From assembly GCA_009783295.1 (NCBI GenBank), contig WRHK01000041.1, positions 1-35,015 of the forward strand: 35,015 nt of DNA. The letters run 5' to 3'. Positions 15,611-23,435 of this stretch are shown piece after piece. Position numbers and translations under genes: made by a program. The notes under the pieces were generated by a model. The model saw only the letters and a program-made list of their open reading frames with translations, was not told the DNA's origin and did no database searches. Numbering within the stretch: position 1 is the stretch's first letter; the number at the start of each line of letters is the position of its first letter. Origin of the DNA: Promicromonosporaceae bacterium. Lineage in GTDB: Bacteria; Actinomycetota; Actinomycetes; Actinomycetales; Cellulomonadaceae.

Positions 15611-18310
15611 CTAGTGCCCCGCGTCGTGCCAGGTCTCACCTGTGCCCACCGACACATCGAGCGGCACGTCCAGCGCGTAGGCGGCGCCCATCTGGGTGCG
15701 CAGCACGTCCTCGGCCGCCTCGCGCTCGCCCGGGGCGACCTCGACGACGAGCTCGTCGTGCACCTGGAGCAGCAGGCGGGAGCGCAGGTCGCGGGCGTCG
15801 AGCTCGGCCTGCACCTTGAGCATGGCGAGCTTGATGATGTCCGCGGCACTGCCCTGGATGGGGGCGTTGAGGGCCATGCGCTCGGCCATCTGGCGGCGCT
15901 GCCGGTTGTCGCTCGTGAGGTCCGGCAGGTAGCGGCGTCGGCCCAGCACCGTGGCCGTGTACCCGGTGGCCCGGGCCTCCTCCACGACGCCGTCCAGGTA
16001 GTCACGCACCCCGCCGAAGCGGGCGAAGTAGTCGTCCATGAGGCCTTGCGCCTCGCCCGTGGCGATGCCGAGCTGCTGCGAGAGCCCGAACGCGGACAGG
16101 CCGTACGCCAGGCCGTAGGACATCGCCTTGACCTTGGACCGCATCGCCGACGTCACGCCCGACGGCTCGACGCCGAACACGCGCGAGCCCACGTAGCGGT
16201 GCAGGTCCTCACCGCTGCGGAACGCCTCGATGAGCCCCTCGTCGCCCGACAGGTGCGCCATGATGCGCATCTCGATCTGCGAGTAGTCGGCCGTCAGCAG
16301 CGTCTCGAACCCCTCGCCGACGCGGAATGCGCGCCGGATCTGGCGCCCCGCCTCCGTGCGGATCGGGATGTTCTGCAGGTTCGGGTCGGTCGACGAGAGG
16401 CGGCCCGTCGCGGCGATGGTCTGCTGGAATGTCGTGTGGATGCGGCCGCCCGGGGACACCGACTTGAGCAGCCCCTCGACGGTGACGCGCAGCTTGCTGG
16501 CGTCGCGGTGGGCGAGCAGGTGCTCCAAGAACGGGTGGCCCGTCTTGGCGTAGAGCTCGGCGAGCGCGGACGCGTCGGTGGTGTAGCCCGTCTTGGTCTT
16601 CTTGGTCTTGGGCATGTCGAGCTCGCCGAACAGCACCTCCTGGAGCTGCTTGGGCGAGCCCAGGTTCACCTCGTGCCCGATGGCGTCGTAGGCCTCCCCC
16701 GCCGCCTGTGCGACCTGGTCGGCGAAGCCGCGCTCCAGCTCGGTCAGGTAGTCGGTGTCGGCCGCGATGCCCGTGTCCTCCATGCGCGCCAGGACGCGCG
16801 AGAGCGGCAGCTCGACGTCGGTCAGCAGCTCGGACGCGCCGCGGTCGGCGAGCTGCCCCGACAGGGCCCCGGACAGGTCGAGGATCGCGGCCGCGCGCGT
16901 CGCCTCGCGCACCCCGTGCGCGCCGTCGTCGGCGAGGTCGAGGTCGAGGGCGCCCTGCGCGGAGTCGTCGGCCACGTGGAGCTCCCGGCCCAGGTGCCGC
17001 GCCACGAGATCGCCCAGGTCGTAGCCGCGCTGGTCCGGGTAGCACAGGTACGCGGCGAGCTCGGTGTCGAAGACGACGCCGTCGAGAGTCAGGCCGCGCG
17101 ACGCGAGCGCGTGCCAGGCGGTCTTGGCCCCGTGCAGCACCTTGGGCGCCGCCGGGTCGGCCAGCCAGGAGGACAGCGCGCCCTCGTCGGCGGCGCCGAT
17201 GTCGGCGAGGTCGTAGGCGACGCCCTCGCCGGAGGCGGCCAGCGCGATCCCCCAGGCGTCACCGGAGGCCGGCGTGCCCTTGCCGGTGACGTCGACGCCC
17301 ACCGTGACGCCGGACCGGGCCCCGAGCCAGGCGGCCAGGCCGCCGGCAGGCAGCTCGACGACGTCGAGGTCGAACCCCGCGGCCTCCGCCGCGGCATCGC
17401 CGGGCTCGTCGCTCGCAGCAGGGTCGACGGCGAGGAGGCGGTCGCGCAGCGCCCCGAACTGGAGCGTGTCGGAGACGCGGTGCAGCGCCTCGCGGTCGAA
17501 GCCGCGCAGCACCAAGTCGTCCGGGCCGAGCGGCAGCTCGACGTCGCGCAGCAGGGCGTTGAGCTCGCGGTTGAGGCGCACCTGGTCGACGGCGGCCCGC
17601 AGGTTCTCGGCCGCCTTGCCCTTGAGCTCGCCAACGTGGTCGAGCAGCGGGTCGAGGCCGCCGAACTGGGCGACCCACTTGGCGGCCGTCTTGGGTCCCA
17701 CGCCCGGCACGCCCGGCAGGTTGTCGCTCGTCTCCCCCACCAGTGCGGCCAGGTCGGGGTACTGGAACGGCGGCACGCCGTACTTGTCCTCGACCGTCGA
17801 CGGCGTGAAGCGGGCCATCTCCGACACGCCCCGCACCGGGTACAGCAGCGTCACGTCGCCGTCGACGAGCTGGATCGAGTCGCGGTCGCCGGAGCAGACC
17901 AGCACCTCCATGCCCGCGGCCGACGCCTGGCCGGCCAGCGTGGCGATGATGTCGTCGGCCTCGATGCCCTCCCGCTCCAGCGCCGGGACGCGCAGCGCCT
18001 CCAGCACCTCCTTGATCAGCGGCACCTGGCCGCGGAACGGGGCCGGGGTCTCGCTGCGCGTGCCCTTGTACTCCGGGAAACGCTCGGTGCGGAACGAGCG
18101 CCGGGACACGTCGAACGCGACCGCGAGGTGCGTGGGCTGCTCGTCGGCGAGCAGCTTGGTGAGCATCGACGTGAACCCGTACACCGCGTTGGTGACCTGA
18201 CCCGACGTCGTCGCCATCGTGTCGGGGAGGGCGAAGAAGGCCCGGTAGGCCATCGAGTGCCCGTCGATCAGGAGAAGGCGAGGCCGTGCGTTTGCCGCGG
18301 AGGTCGTCAC
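15611..18310 (-). CDS. polA: DNA polymerase I
   Basis: An 899-residue Pol I used in Okazaki-fragment processing and repair. Order: 5'-3' exonuclease/flap domain (1-~300; LLLIDGHSMAYRAFFALP, ADDIIATLA, SGDRDSIQLV, PGVPGVGPKTAAKW), a degenerate 3'-5' exonuclease domain (~310-490), and the polymerase domain (~490-899) with motif A DYSQIEMRIMAHLSGDEG (Asp675) and motif C QVHDELVVEV (His851-Asp-Glu853). In the middle domain the proofreading DxE is absent (VGVDVTGKG), and the second motif reads HGAKTAWHAL, so proofreading is probably lost, as in mycobacterial PolA. GTG 18310 has TAGGTT six bases upstream. Only 18 bp separate it from the divergent thioesterase start. Confidence 0.97.
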   Translation of the reverse strand: MTTSAANARPRLLLIDGHSMAYRAFFALPDTMATTSGQVTNAVYGFTSMLTKLLADEQPTHLAVAFDVSRRSFRTERFPEYKGTRSETPAPFRGQVPLIKEVLEALRVPALEREGIEADDIIATLAGQASAAGMEVLVCSGDRDSIQLVDGDVTLLYPVRGVSEMARFTPSTVEDKYGVPPFQYPDLAALVGETSDNLPGVPGVGPKTAAKWVAQFGGLDPLLDHVGELKGKAAENLRAAVDQVRLNRELNALLRDVELPLGPDDLVLRGFDREALHRVSDTLQFGALRDRLLAVDPAASDEPGDAAAEAAGFDLDVVELPAGGLAAWLGARSGVTVGVDVTGKGTPASGDAWGIALAASGEGVAYDLADIGAADEGALSSWLADPAAPKVLHGAKTAWHALASRGLTLDGVVFDTELAAYLCYPDQRGYDLGDLVARHLGRELHVADDSAQGALDLDLADDGAHGVREATRAAAILDLSGALSGQLADRGASELLTDVELPLSRVLARMEDTGIAADTDYLTELERGFADQVAQAAGEAYDAIGHEVNLGSPKQLQEVLFGELDMPKTKKTKTGYTTDASALAELYAKTGHPFLEHLLAHRDASKLRVTVEGLLKSVSPGGRIHTTFQQTIAATGRLSSTDPNLQNIPIRTEAGRQIRRAFRVGEGFETLLTADYSQIEMRIMAHLSGDEGLIEAFRSGEDLHRYVGSRVFGVEPSGVTSAMRSKVKAMSYGLAYGLSAFGLSQQLGIATGEAQGLMDDYFARFGGVRDYLDGVVEEARATGYTATVLGRRRYLPDLTSDNRQRRQMAERMALNAPIQGSAADIIKLAMLKVQAELDARDLRSRLLLQVHDELVVEVAPGEREAAEDVLRTQMGAAYALDVPLDVSVGTGETWHDAGH

Positions 18311-18315
18311 GGGGT

Positions 18316-18322
18316 CAACCTA
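18316..18322. promoter_or_regulatory. Candidate shared bidirectional -10 element, polA / thioesterase
   Basis: On the minus strand TAGGTT (18317-18322) sits six bases before polA GTG 18310. On the plus strand CAACCT (18316-18321) sits seven bases before ATG 18329. Both genes therefore could start leaderless transcripts from one overlapping -10 region. The plus-strand hexamer is weaker (no T at position 1). Confidence 0.4.
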
Positions 18323-18328
18323 CCTGCC

Positions 18329-18742
18329 ATGACCGACACTCCCCCGGCGGCCGCGGCGGTCCCGCTGCCCGACGTCACCGGGACGCTCATCGAGCGCATG
18401 AACATCGAGCTCACGGCCGTCGGGCCGGAGCGCACCTCCGGCACCATGCCCGTCGCGGGCAACACGCAGCCCTTCGGCCTGCTGCACGGCGGCGCGTCGG
18501 CGGTGCTGGCCGAGACCCTCGGGTCGTACGCCGCCCAGCTGCACGCCGGGCCGGGACGGGCCGCCGTCGGGGTGGAGCTCAACGTGACGCACCACCGCGG
18601 CGTGCGGGAGGGCGTCGTGACGGGCGTCGCGACGGCCCTCAGCCTGGGGCGCTCGCTCGCGTCCTACGAGATCGTCGTCACCGACGAGTCCGGCCGCCGC
18701 ATCTGCACGGGCCGGCTGACCTGCATGCTCATCGACGCGTAG
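18329..18742 (+). CDS. PaaI-type hotdog-fold thioesterase
   Basis: A 137-residue hotdog thioesterase likely to hydrolyse an acyl- or aryl-CoA. Family pattern seen: TSGTMPVAGNTQPFGLLHGGASAVLAETLGS, with the helix-starting LLHGG and catalytic-region Glu, then VGVELNVTHHRGVREG and ASYEIVVTDESGRRICTGRLTC. This resembles the 1,4-dihydroxy-2-naphthoyl-CoA/PaaI subgroup, but the substrate is not determinable. The start is ATG 18329; the much longer open frame upstream on this strand is an antisense shadow of polA. The stop is 3 bp from the convergent GNAT stop. Confidence 0.9.
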   Translation: MTDTPPAAAAVPLPDVTGTLIERMNIELTAVGPERTSGTMPVAGNTQPFGLLHGGASAVLAETLGSYAAQLHAGPGRAAVGVELNVTHHRGVREGVVTGVATALSLGRSLASYEIVVTDESGRRICTGRLTCMLIDA

Positions 18743-18745
18743 GCG

Positions 18746-19411
18746 TCACGACGCCGAGCGCTGCCCGTCCGGCTGCTGCTCCTGCAGCACGCGCAGGTCG
18801 AGCGCCCCCGTGGGGAGCCCGGCGTCCCGCGCGCGGCGGCGGCGGGCGATGAGGTCGTCGATCGCCGCACGCGTGGTCTCCCGGCGCAGGCGCGGGCGGG
18901 TGTCCCGCCAGGCGGGCGTGCTCTCCTGGGCCAGGCGGCGCAGCAGGACCGGCGTCGGGACCACGCGGTGGCCGGCGGCCGGGGCGAACCCCAGGCGGGC
19001 CAGGAAGCGCTGCATCGCGCGGTCCCCCGAAGGGGCGCCCGCGTAGACGTACGGCGAGCCGGCCTCCCCCGCGATCGCGGCGATCCCGGCGATGAGCGCG
19101 TGGCCCACGCCGCGGCGTCGCGTGTCCGGGGTGACGAACAGCGTGTCGACCACGATCGCGGGCTCGGTCGCGAACAGGTGCGGCTCGACCGTGCGCGCCA
19201 GCACGAACCCGACCACGTGCCCGTCGATGTCCGCGACGAGCAGCTGGCCGCCCGCGGCCAGGTAGACCGAGAGGTGGTTGCGCAGGGCCTCCTCGCCCCC
19301 GAGGTCCACCGTCACCTCGGCCGGCGAGGCAGGGCGCGCGGACGCGCTCAGCGCCGCGACGACCACGAGGTCGTCGCGGTCCGCCGGCCGCACCTGAGGC
19401 GTCGCGCGCAT
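18746..19411 (-). CDS. GNAT-family N-acetyltransferase
   Basis: A 221-residue GNAT. Acetyl-CoA-binding motif A is clear: VVDTLFVTPDTRRRGVGHALIAGIA (RRRGVG pyrophosphate loop), followed by AMQRFLARLGFAPAAGH (motif B region). The last ~55 residues (after RRLAQESTPAW) are an Arg-rich extension beyond the normal GNAT fold, DTRPRLRRETTRAAIDDLIARRRRARD, of unknown role, possibly nucleic-acid binding. The acceptor substrate is unknown. It begins five bases after the pdtaR stop with no clear SD, so it is probably co-transcribed with and coupled to pdtaR. Confidence 0.88.
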   Translation of the reverse strand: MRATPQVRPADRDDLVVVAALSASARPASPAEVTVDLGGEEALRNHLSVYLAAGGQLLVADIDGHVVGFVLARTVEPHLFATEPAIVVDTLFVTPDTRRRGVGHALIAGIAAIAGEAGSPYVYAGAPSGDRAMQRFLARLGFAPAAGHRVVPTPVLLRRLAQESTPAWRDTRPRLRRETTRAAIDDLIARRRRARDAGLPTGALDLRVLQEQQPDGQRSAS

Positions 19412-19416
19412 GTCTG

Positions 19417-20085
19417 TCAGGCCCCGCCGACCTGCTCGATGACGGCGTCCGCGACCTCGCGCATGGTGAGGCGGCGGTCCATCGACGTCTTCTGGATCCA
19501 GCGGAACGCCTCGGGCTCCGTCAGGCCCATCTTGGTCTGCAGCAGGCCCTTGGCACGGTCCACGCGCTTGCGGGTCTCGAAGCGCTCGGTGAGGTCGGCG
19601 ACCTCGGCCTCGAGCGCGCCGATCTGCTGGTAGCGCGAGATGGCGATCTCGACGGCGGGCAGCAGGTCCGCGGGGGTGAAGGGCTTGACGACGTACGCCA
19701 TCGCCCCGGCGTCGCGCGCGCGCTCGACCAGCTCGGTCTGCGAGAACGCGGTAAGCAGCACCACGGGGGCGGCGTGCGCCTTGCCGATCTTCTCGGCGGC
19801 GGTGATGCCGTCCATCTCGGGCATCTTGACGTCCATGACGACGACGTCGGGCTTGAGCTCCACGGCCAGCTCGACGGCGGTGGCGCCGTCGCCGGCCTCG
19901 CCGACCACCTCGAACCCGGCCTCGCGCAGCGTCTCGACGACGTCCATGCGGATGAGAGCCTCATCCTCGGCGACGACGGCGCGGCGCGCGGGACGCGCGG
20001 GTGCGGTGGGAACGGCGGGGGCCTCGGGCTCCAGCATGGGCGGCAGGTCCAGCGGCAGTGCGGGCTTCTCGGTCACGCCGATCAT
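19417..20085 (-). CDS. pdtaR: ANTAR-domain response regulator, PdtaR (Rv1626) type
   Basis: A two-component response regulator that acts on RNA (antitermination). The receiver domain (~36-150) has the acidic pair AEDEA (Glu40, Asp41), phosphoacceptor Asp85 (VVVMDVKMPEMDG) and Lys134 (VVKPF). An ANTAR RNA-binding domain (~155-215) shows LTERFETRKRVDRAKGLLQTKMGLTEPEAFRWIQ. It is strongly similar in layout to mycobacterial PdtaR, partner of the histidine kinase PdtaS, which is not in this window. The N-terminal ~35 residues are Pro/Ala-rich. Either ATG 20085 or GTG 20076 may be the start; TAGGAT (20084-20089) lies seven bases before GTG 20076, favouring a leaderless GTG start. The cluster with polA and pyk is conserved in M. 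tuberculosis. Confidence 0.93.
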   Translation of the reverse strand: MIGVTEKPALPLDLPPMLEPEAPAVPTAPARPARRAVVAEDEALIRMDVVETLREAGFEVVGEAGDGATAVELAVELKPDVVVMDVKMPEMDGITAAEKIGKAHAAPVVLLTAFSQTELVERARDAGAMAYVVKPFTPADLLPAVEIAISRYQQIGALEAEVADLTERFETRKRVDRAKGLLQTKMGLTEPEAFRWIQKTSMDRRLTMREVADAVIEQVGGA

Positions 20086-20089
20086 CCTA
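20084..20089 (-). promoter_or_regulatory. Candidate leaderless -10 element of pdtaR
   Basis: TAGGAT on the minus strand, then GATCGGC, then GTG 20076. It overlaps the alternative ATG 20085, so if this promoter is real the protein starts at 20076. Confidence 0.35.
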
Positions 20090-20214
20090 GTCCGGGATGC
20101 CGCTGCGACCAGCCACGCCGTCATCGCCCGCAGGCCGTCGCGGCGCGGTCTCACATGCGGGATGTGGTTCGATGGTGCCTCGGTCCCCCCGGCGACGCCG
20201 TGGGGACGAGCGTT

Positions 20215-20296
20215 GCCCCGGTGGCGGAACTGGCAGACGCGCCCGACTCAAACTCGGGTTCCGCGAGGAGTGTGGGTTCGAGTCCCACCCGGGGCA
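20215..20296 (+). tRNA. tRNA-Leu (anticodon CAA)
   Basis: A complete type II cloverleaf: acceptor GCCCCGG (20215-20221) with CCGGGGC (20289-20295) and discriminator A; D stem GCG/CGC; anticodon stem CCCGA/TCGGG with loop CTCAAAC, anticodon CAA at 20249-20251; a long variable arm (TTCCGCGAGGAG); T arm GTGGG-TTCGAGT-CCCAC. The long variable arm and discriminator A fit leucine. It reads UUG, a rare codon in this high-GC DNA. CCA is not encoded. A strong hairpin follows directly. Confidence 0.96.
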
Positions 20297-20303
20297 CGAC
20301 GCA

Positions 20304-20339
20304 CGAGAGGCCCGTGGGTTTTCACCCACGGGCCTCTCG
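20304..20339. terminator. Two-way hairpin terminator between tRNA-Leu and pyk
   Basis: A perfect 16-bp stem (20304-20319 with 20324-20339) with a four-base loop TTTC. It follows tRNA-Leu by 7 bases on the plus strand and the pyk stop by 15 bases on the minus strand, so it can serve both. No T-run on either side. Confidence 0.8.
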
Positions 20340-20354
20340 CGTCAGGCGGCTAGA

Positions 20355-21782
20355 TCAGCGGCCGGTGTCGGTCGAGCCGACCTTGTGCACGAGGATCGAG
20401 TTCGTCGTGCCGGGGACGCCCACCGGGGCGCCCGAGACGATGACGACGCGGTCGCCCGGCTCGGCGAGGCCGTTGGCCTGCAGGGTCGAGTCGACCTGGG
20501 CCACCATCGCGTCGACGGACTCGACGGAGGGGACCTCGTAGGCCTCGGTGCCCCAGCTCAGCGCCAGCTCCTTGCGGGTCGAGGCGACCGGCGTGAAGGC
20601 GAGCAGCTGGATCTGCGAGCGCAGGCGGGACATGCGGCGGGCCGAGTCGCCGGACTGCGTGAACGTCACGTAGTACTTGGCACCCAGCTGCTCGCCGATC
20701 TCCTTGGCGGCCTGCGTGATGACACCCGAGCGGGTGTGCGGGCGCGAGCCGAGCGGGGCGATGCGGTCCGCACCGAGCTGCTCGGTCGCCTCGATGATCT
20801 GGGCCATCGTCTCGACCGTGATGATCGGGAAGTCACCGACCGAGGTCTCGCCCGAGAGCATGACCGCGTCGGCGCCGTCGAGCACCGCGTTGGCGCAGTC
20901 CGAGGCCTCGGCGCGCGTCGGGCGGGGGTTGGTGGTCATCGACTCGAGCACCTGGGTGGCGACGATGACGGGCTTCGCGTTGCGGCGGGCCAGCTCGACG
21001 ATGCGCTTCTGGATCAGCGGGACCTGCTCGAGCGGCATCTCGACGGCGAGGTCACCACGGGCGACCATGAACGCGTCGAACGCGGCGATGACCTCCTCGA
21101 GGTTCTCGATCGCCTGCGGCTTCTCCAGCTTGGCGATGACCGGGACGACCCGGCCCTCCTCCTCCATGATCGCGCGGACGTCGTCGTAGTCCTTGGCGTT
21201 GCGCACGAAGGACAGGGCGATGAAGTCCGTGCCCATCTTCAGGGCCCAGCGGAGGTCCTCGATGTCCTTCTCGGACATCGCGGGGACGGACACCGCGGCA
21301 CCCGGCAGGTTGATGCCCTTGTTGTTCGAGATCGGGCCGGGGATCTCGGTCACCGCGTGGACGCGGGGGCCCTCGACGGAGGTGACGCGCAGGCGCACCT
21401 TGCCGTCGTCGATCAGCAGGGCGTCGCCCGCCTTCGCGTCGTCGGCGAGACCCTTGTGGGTCGTCGAGACGATCGACTGGTCGCCGGCGATGTCCTCCGT
21501 CGTGATCGTGAACTCGTCACCGACCTCGAGGTAGTACTTCTTGTCCTCCGCGAACTTGCCGAGGCGGATCTTCGGGCCCTGGAGGTCGACCAGGATGGCC
21601 ACGTTGCGACCGGTGGCCTTGGCGGCCGCGCGGACGTTGTTGTAGACGGCCTCGTGCTCCTCGAACGAGCCGTGGCTCCGGTTGATTCGGGCCACGTCCA
21701 TACCGGCCTCGATGAGCTTGCGGAGGTTCTCCGGCGAGCTCGTGGCGGGTCCGATGGTGCAAACGATCTTGGCTCTGCGCAT
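20355..21782 (-). CDS. pyk: Pyruvate kinase
   Basis: A 475-residue pyruvate kinase, converting PEP and ADP to pyruvate and ATP. Seen: N-terminal KIVCTIGPATSSPENLRKLIEAGMDVAR, the metal/substrate loop RINRSHG, DLQGPKIRLG, catalytic Lys in VIAKLEKPQAIENL, VARGDLAVEMPLEQVPL and PTRAEASDCANAVLDGADAVMLSGET, then the C-terminal allosteric domain ending SILVHKVGS. Two departures from common sequence: Arg follows Asn in RINRSHG (Phe or Met is usual), and Ala replaces the second Gly of ARGDLG. ATG 21782 has GGAG and GAGG upstream. A 189-bp region to gltD contains several hairpins and must hold its promoter. Confidence 0.96.
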   Translation of the reverse strand: MRRAKIVCTIGPATSSPENLRKLIEAGMDVARINRSHGSFEEHEAVYNNVRAAAKATGRNVAILVDLQGPKIRLGKFAEDKKYYLEVGDEFTITTEDIAGDQSIVSTTHKGLADDAKAGDALLIDDGKVRLRVTSVEGPRVHAVTEIPGPISNNKGINLPGAAVSVPAMSEKDIEDLRWALKMGTDFIALSFVRNAKDYDDVRAIMEEEGRVVPVIAKLEKPQAIENLEEVIAAFDAFMVARGDLAVEMPLEQVPLIQKRIVELARRNAKPVIVATQVLESMTTNPRPTRAEASDCANAVLDGADAVMLSGETSVGDFPIITVETMAQIIEATEQLGADRIAPLGSRPHTRSGVITQAAKEIGEQLGAKYYVTFTQSGDSARRMSRLRSQIQLLAFTPVASTRKELALSWGTEAYEVPSVESVDAMVAQVDSTLQANGLAEPGDRVVIVSGAPVGVPGTTNSILVHKVGSTDTGR

Positions 21783-21805
21783 GTCTCCAGCCTCGTCATC
21801 AGGGT

Positions 21806-21892
21806 GCCCCGGCTGGTGCCCGGGGCCTGCGCGGGCGCTGTTCACGCCCGTGGTCTGTACCGGCGGTGCGCCCCCGTCGAACGTGGGCGCAC
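21806..21892 (-). other. Hairpin-rich leader region upstream of pyk
   Basis: Three stems lie in the 189-bp gap: 21806-21812 with 21820-21826 (7 bp), 21832-21837 with 21845-21850 (6 bp), and 21866-21873 with 21885-21892 (8 bp). If the pyk promoter lies upstream of them, the mRNA has a structured leader. I see no recognisable riboswitch class or clear promoter hexamers. Confidence 0.35.
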
Positions 21893-21934
21893 GCACACCA
21901 CGCCCATCTAAGACGCTCCTGCCGCAATCTTGCT

Positions 21935-21963
21935 CGTTCGAGGCGCGTAGCGCGCCCCGAACG
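21935..21963 (-). terminator. Hairpin terminator after gltD
   Basis: A 13-bp stem (21935-21947 with 21951-21963) with loop TAG, starting 8 bases past the gltD stop. The single non-Watson-Crick position (21941/21957) is a G-U pair in minus-strand RNA but an A-C mismatch in plus-strand RNA, so the hairpin is best formed by the gltBD transcript. Confidence 0.7.
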
Positions 21964-21971
21964 GGCCACGC

Positions 21972-23435
21972 TCAGCCTCTCAGCGCGACCGTCCTCGGGC
22001 CCACCGGAGCAGGGAGCTCGGTCGACCCGCGCAGGCGCGCGTCGACGGCGGCCGCGGCGGCCCGGCCCTCGGCGATCGCCCACACGACGAGCGACTGGCC
22101 GCGGCCGGCGTCGCCTGCCACGTAGACGCCCGGGAGGTTGGTGGCGAAGTCCTCGCCGCGCTGGACCAGGCCGCGCTCGGTGAGCTCGATGCCGGACTGC
22201 GCGACGATCGCCTCGGTCTCCGGACCGGTGAAGCCCATGGCGATGAGCACCAGGTCGGCACGGATCACGTGCTCGGTGCCCTTCTTGGGCTCGCGGCGGC
22301 CGCCGGGGAGGTACTCGGTCTCGGCCACGCGCAGGGCGACGACGCCGCCCTCCTTGTCGCCGAGGAACTCGACGGTCGAGGCCAGGTAGGTGCGCTCGCC
22401 GCCCTCCTCGTGCGAGGTCGAGACCTCCCACACGAGGGGGTCGGTGGGCCACGGCTGGCTGTCGGGGCGGCTCAGCGGCGGCTTCTTGCCGATCGCGAGC
22501 GTCGTGACGCTGGCGGCGCCCTGGCGCAGGGCGGTGCCGACGCAGTCGGAGCCCGTGTCGCCGCCGCCGATGACGATGACGTGCTTGCCGGCCGCGTTCG
22601 GCGCGCCCTCGACGGTCTCGCCCCGCTGGACCTTGTTGGCCGGCGTGAGGAAGTCCATCGCGTAGTGCACGCCGCGCAGGTCGCGGCCCGCGAGCGGCAG
22701 GTCGCGCGGCACGGTCGCGCCGGTGGCCACGATGACGGCGTCGAAGCGACGGCGCAGGGCGTCCCACGGGATGTCCTTGCCGATCTCGACACCGGCGCGG
22801 AAGCGCGTGCCCTCGGCCTCCATCTGCTCGAGGCGCTTGTCGATGATGTGCTTCTCGAGCTTGAAGTCGGGGATGCCGTAGCGCATCAGGCCGCCGATGG
22901 CGTCGTCACGCTCGTACACGACCACGGTGTGGCCGACGCGCGTGAGCTGCTGGGCGGCGGCCAGGCCCGCGGGGCCCGAGCCGACGACGGCGATCGTGGT
23001 GCCCGTGAGGCGCTGCGGAACCTGCGGCGTCAGGCCGCGGGAGCGCTCCTCCTCGGCGATCGCGAGCTCGATGTTCTTGATCGTGACGGGCGGCTGGCTG
23101 ATGCCCAGCACGCACGCCGACTCGCAGGGAGCCGGGCAGACCGCGCCCGTGAACTCCGGGAAGTTGTTGGTCGCGTGCATGCGGTCGATCGCGTCGTCCC
23201 ACTGCCCGCGCCACACCAGGTCGTTCCACTCGGGGATGAGGTTGCCCAGCGGGCAGCCCTGGTGGCAGAACGGGATGCCGCAGTCCATGCAGCGCCCCGC
23301 CTGGTCCTTGAGGAACGGCTGGCCCTCCTCGAGGTGGGCGTGCACGTCCTTCCAGTCGCGCAGGCGGACCTCGACCGGGCGGTTCGGGGGGAGCTCGCGG
23401 TCACGGACCTTCAGAAAGCCACGGAAATCAGCCAC
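21972..23435 (-). CDS. gltD: Glutamate synthase small (beta) subunit
   Basis: A 487-residue flavoprotein that passes electrons from NADPH to the GltB subunit. The N-terminal domain has the iron-sulfur cysteines [17 protein letters not shown] and [11 protein letters not shown]. Then come the FAD-binding motif [25 protein letters not shown], the NADPH-binding motif [19 protein letters not shown], and the terminal FAD contact [21 protein letters not shown] 23435 overlaps the gltB stop by eight bases and follows GGAGG, which lies inside gltB, so translation is coupled to gltB. A hairpin follows the stop. Confidence 0.97.
   Translation of the reverse strand: MADFRGFLKVRDRELPPNRPVEVRLRDWKDVHAHLEEGQPFLKDQAGRCMDCGIPFCHQGCPLGNLIPEWNDLVWRGQWDDAIDRMHATNNFPEFTGAVCPAPCESACVLGISQPPVTIKNIELAIAEEERSRGLTPQVPQRLTGTTIAVVGSGPAGLAAAQQLTRVGHTVVVYERDDAIGGLMRYGIPDFKLEKHIIDKRLEQMEAEGTRFRAGVEIGKDIPWDALRRRFDAVIVATGATVPRDLPLAGRDLRGVHYAMDFLTPANKVQRGETVEGAPNAAGKHVIVIGGGDTGSDCVGTALRQGAASVTTLAIGKKPPLSRPDSQPWPTDPLVWEVSTSHEEGGERTYLASTVEFLGDKEGGVVALRVAETEYLPGGRREPKKGTEHVIRADLVLIAMGFTGPETEAIVAQSGIELTERGLVQRGEDFATNLPGVYVAGDAGRGQSLVVWAIAEGRAAAAAVDARLRGSTELPAPVGPRTVALRG

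Noticed and set aside
15614-18328. Very long plus-strand reading frame (over 900 codons) opposite polA
   Set aside because: It is an antisense shadow caused by high GC at third codon positions; the polA motifs on the minus strand are unmistakable. Only its last 137 codons (from ATG 18329) are a real gene.
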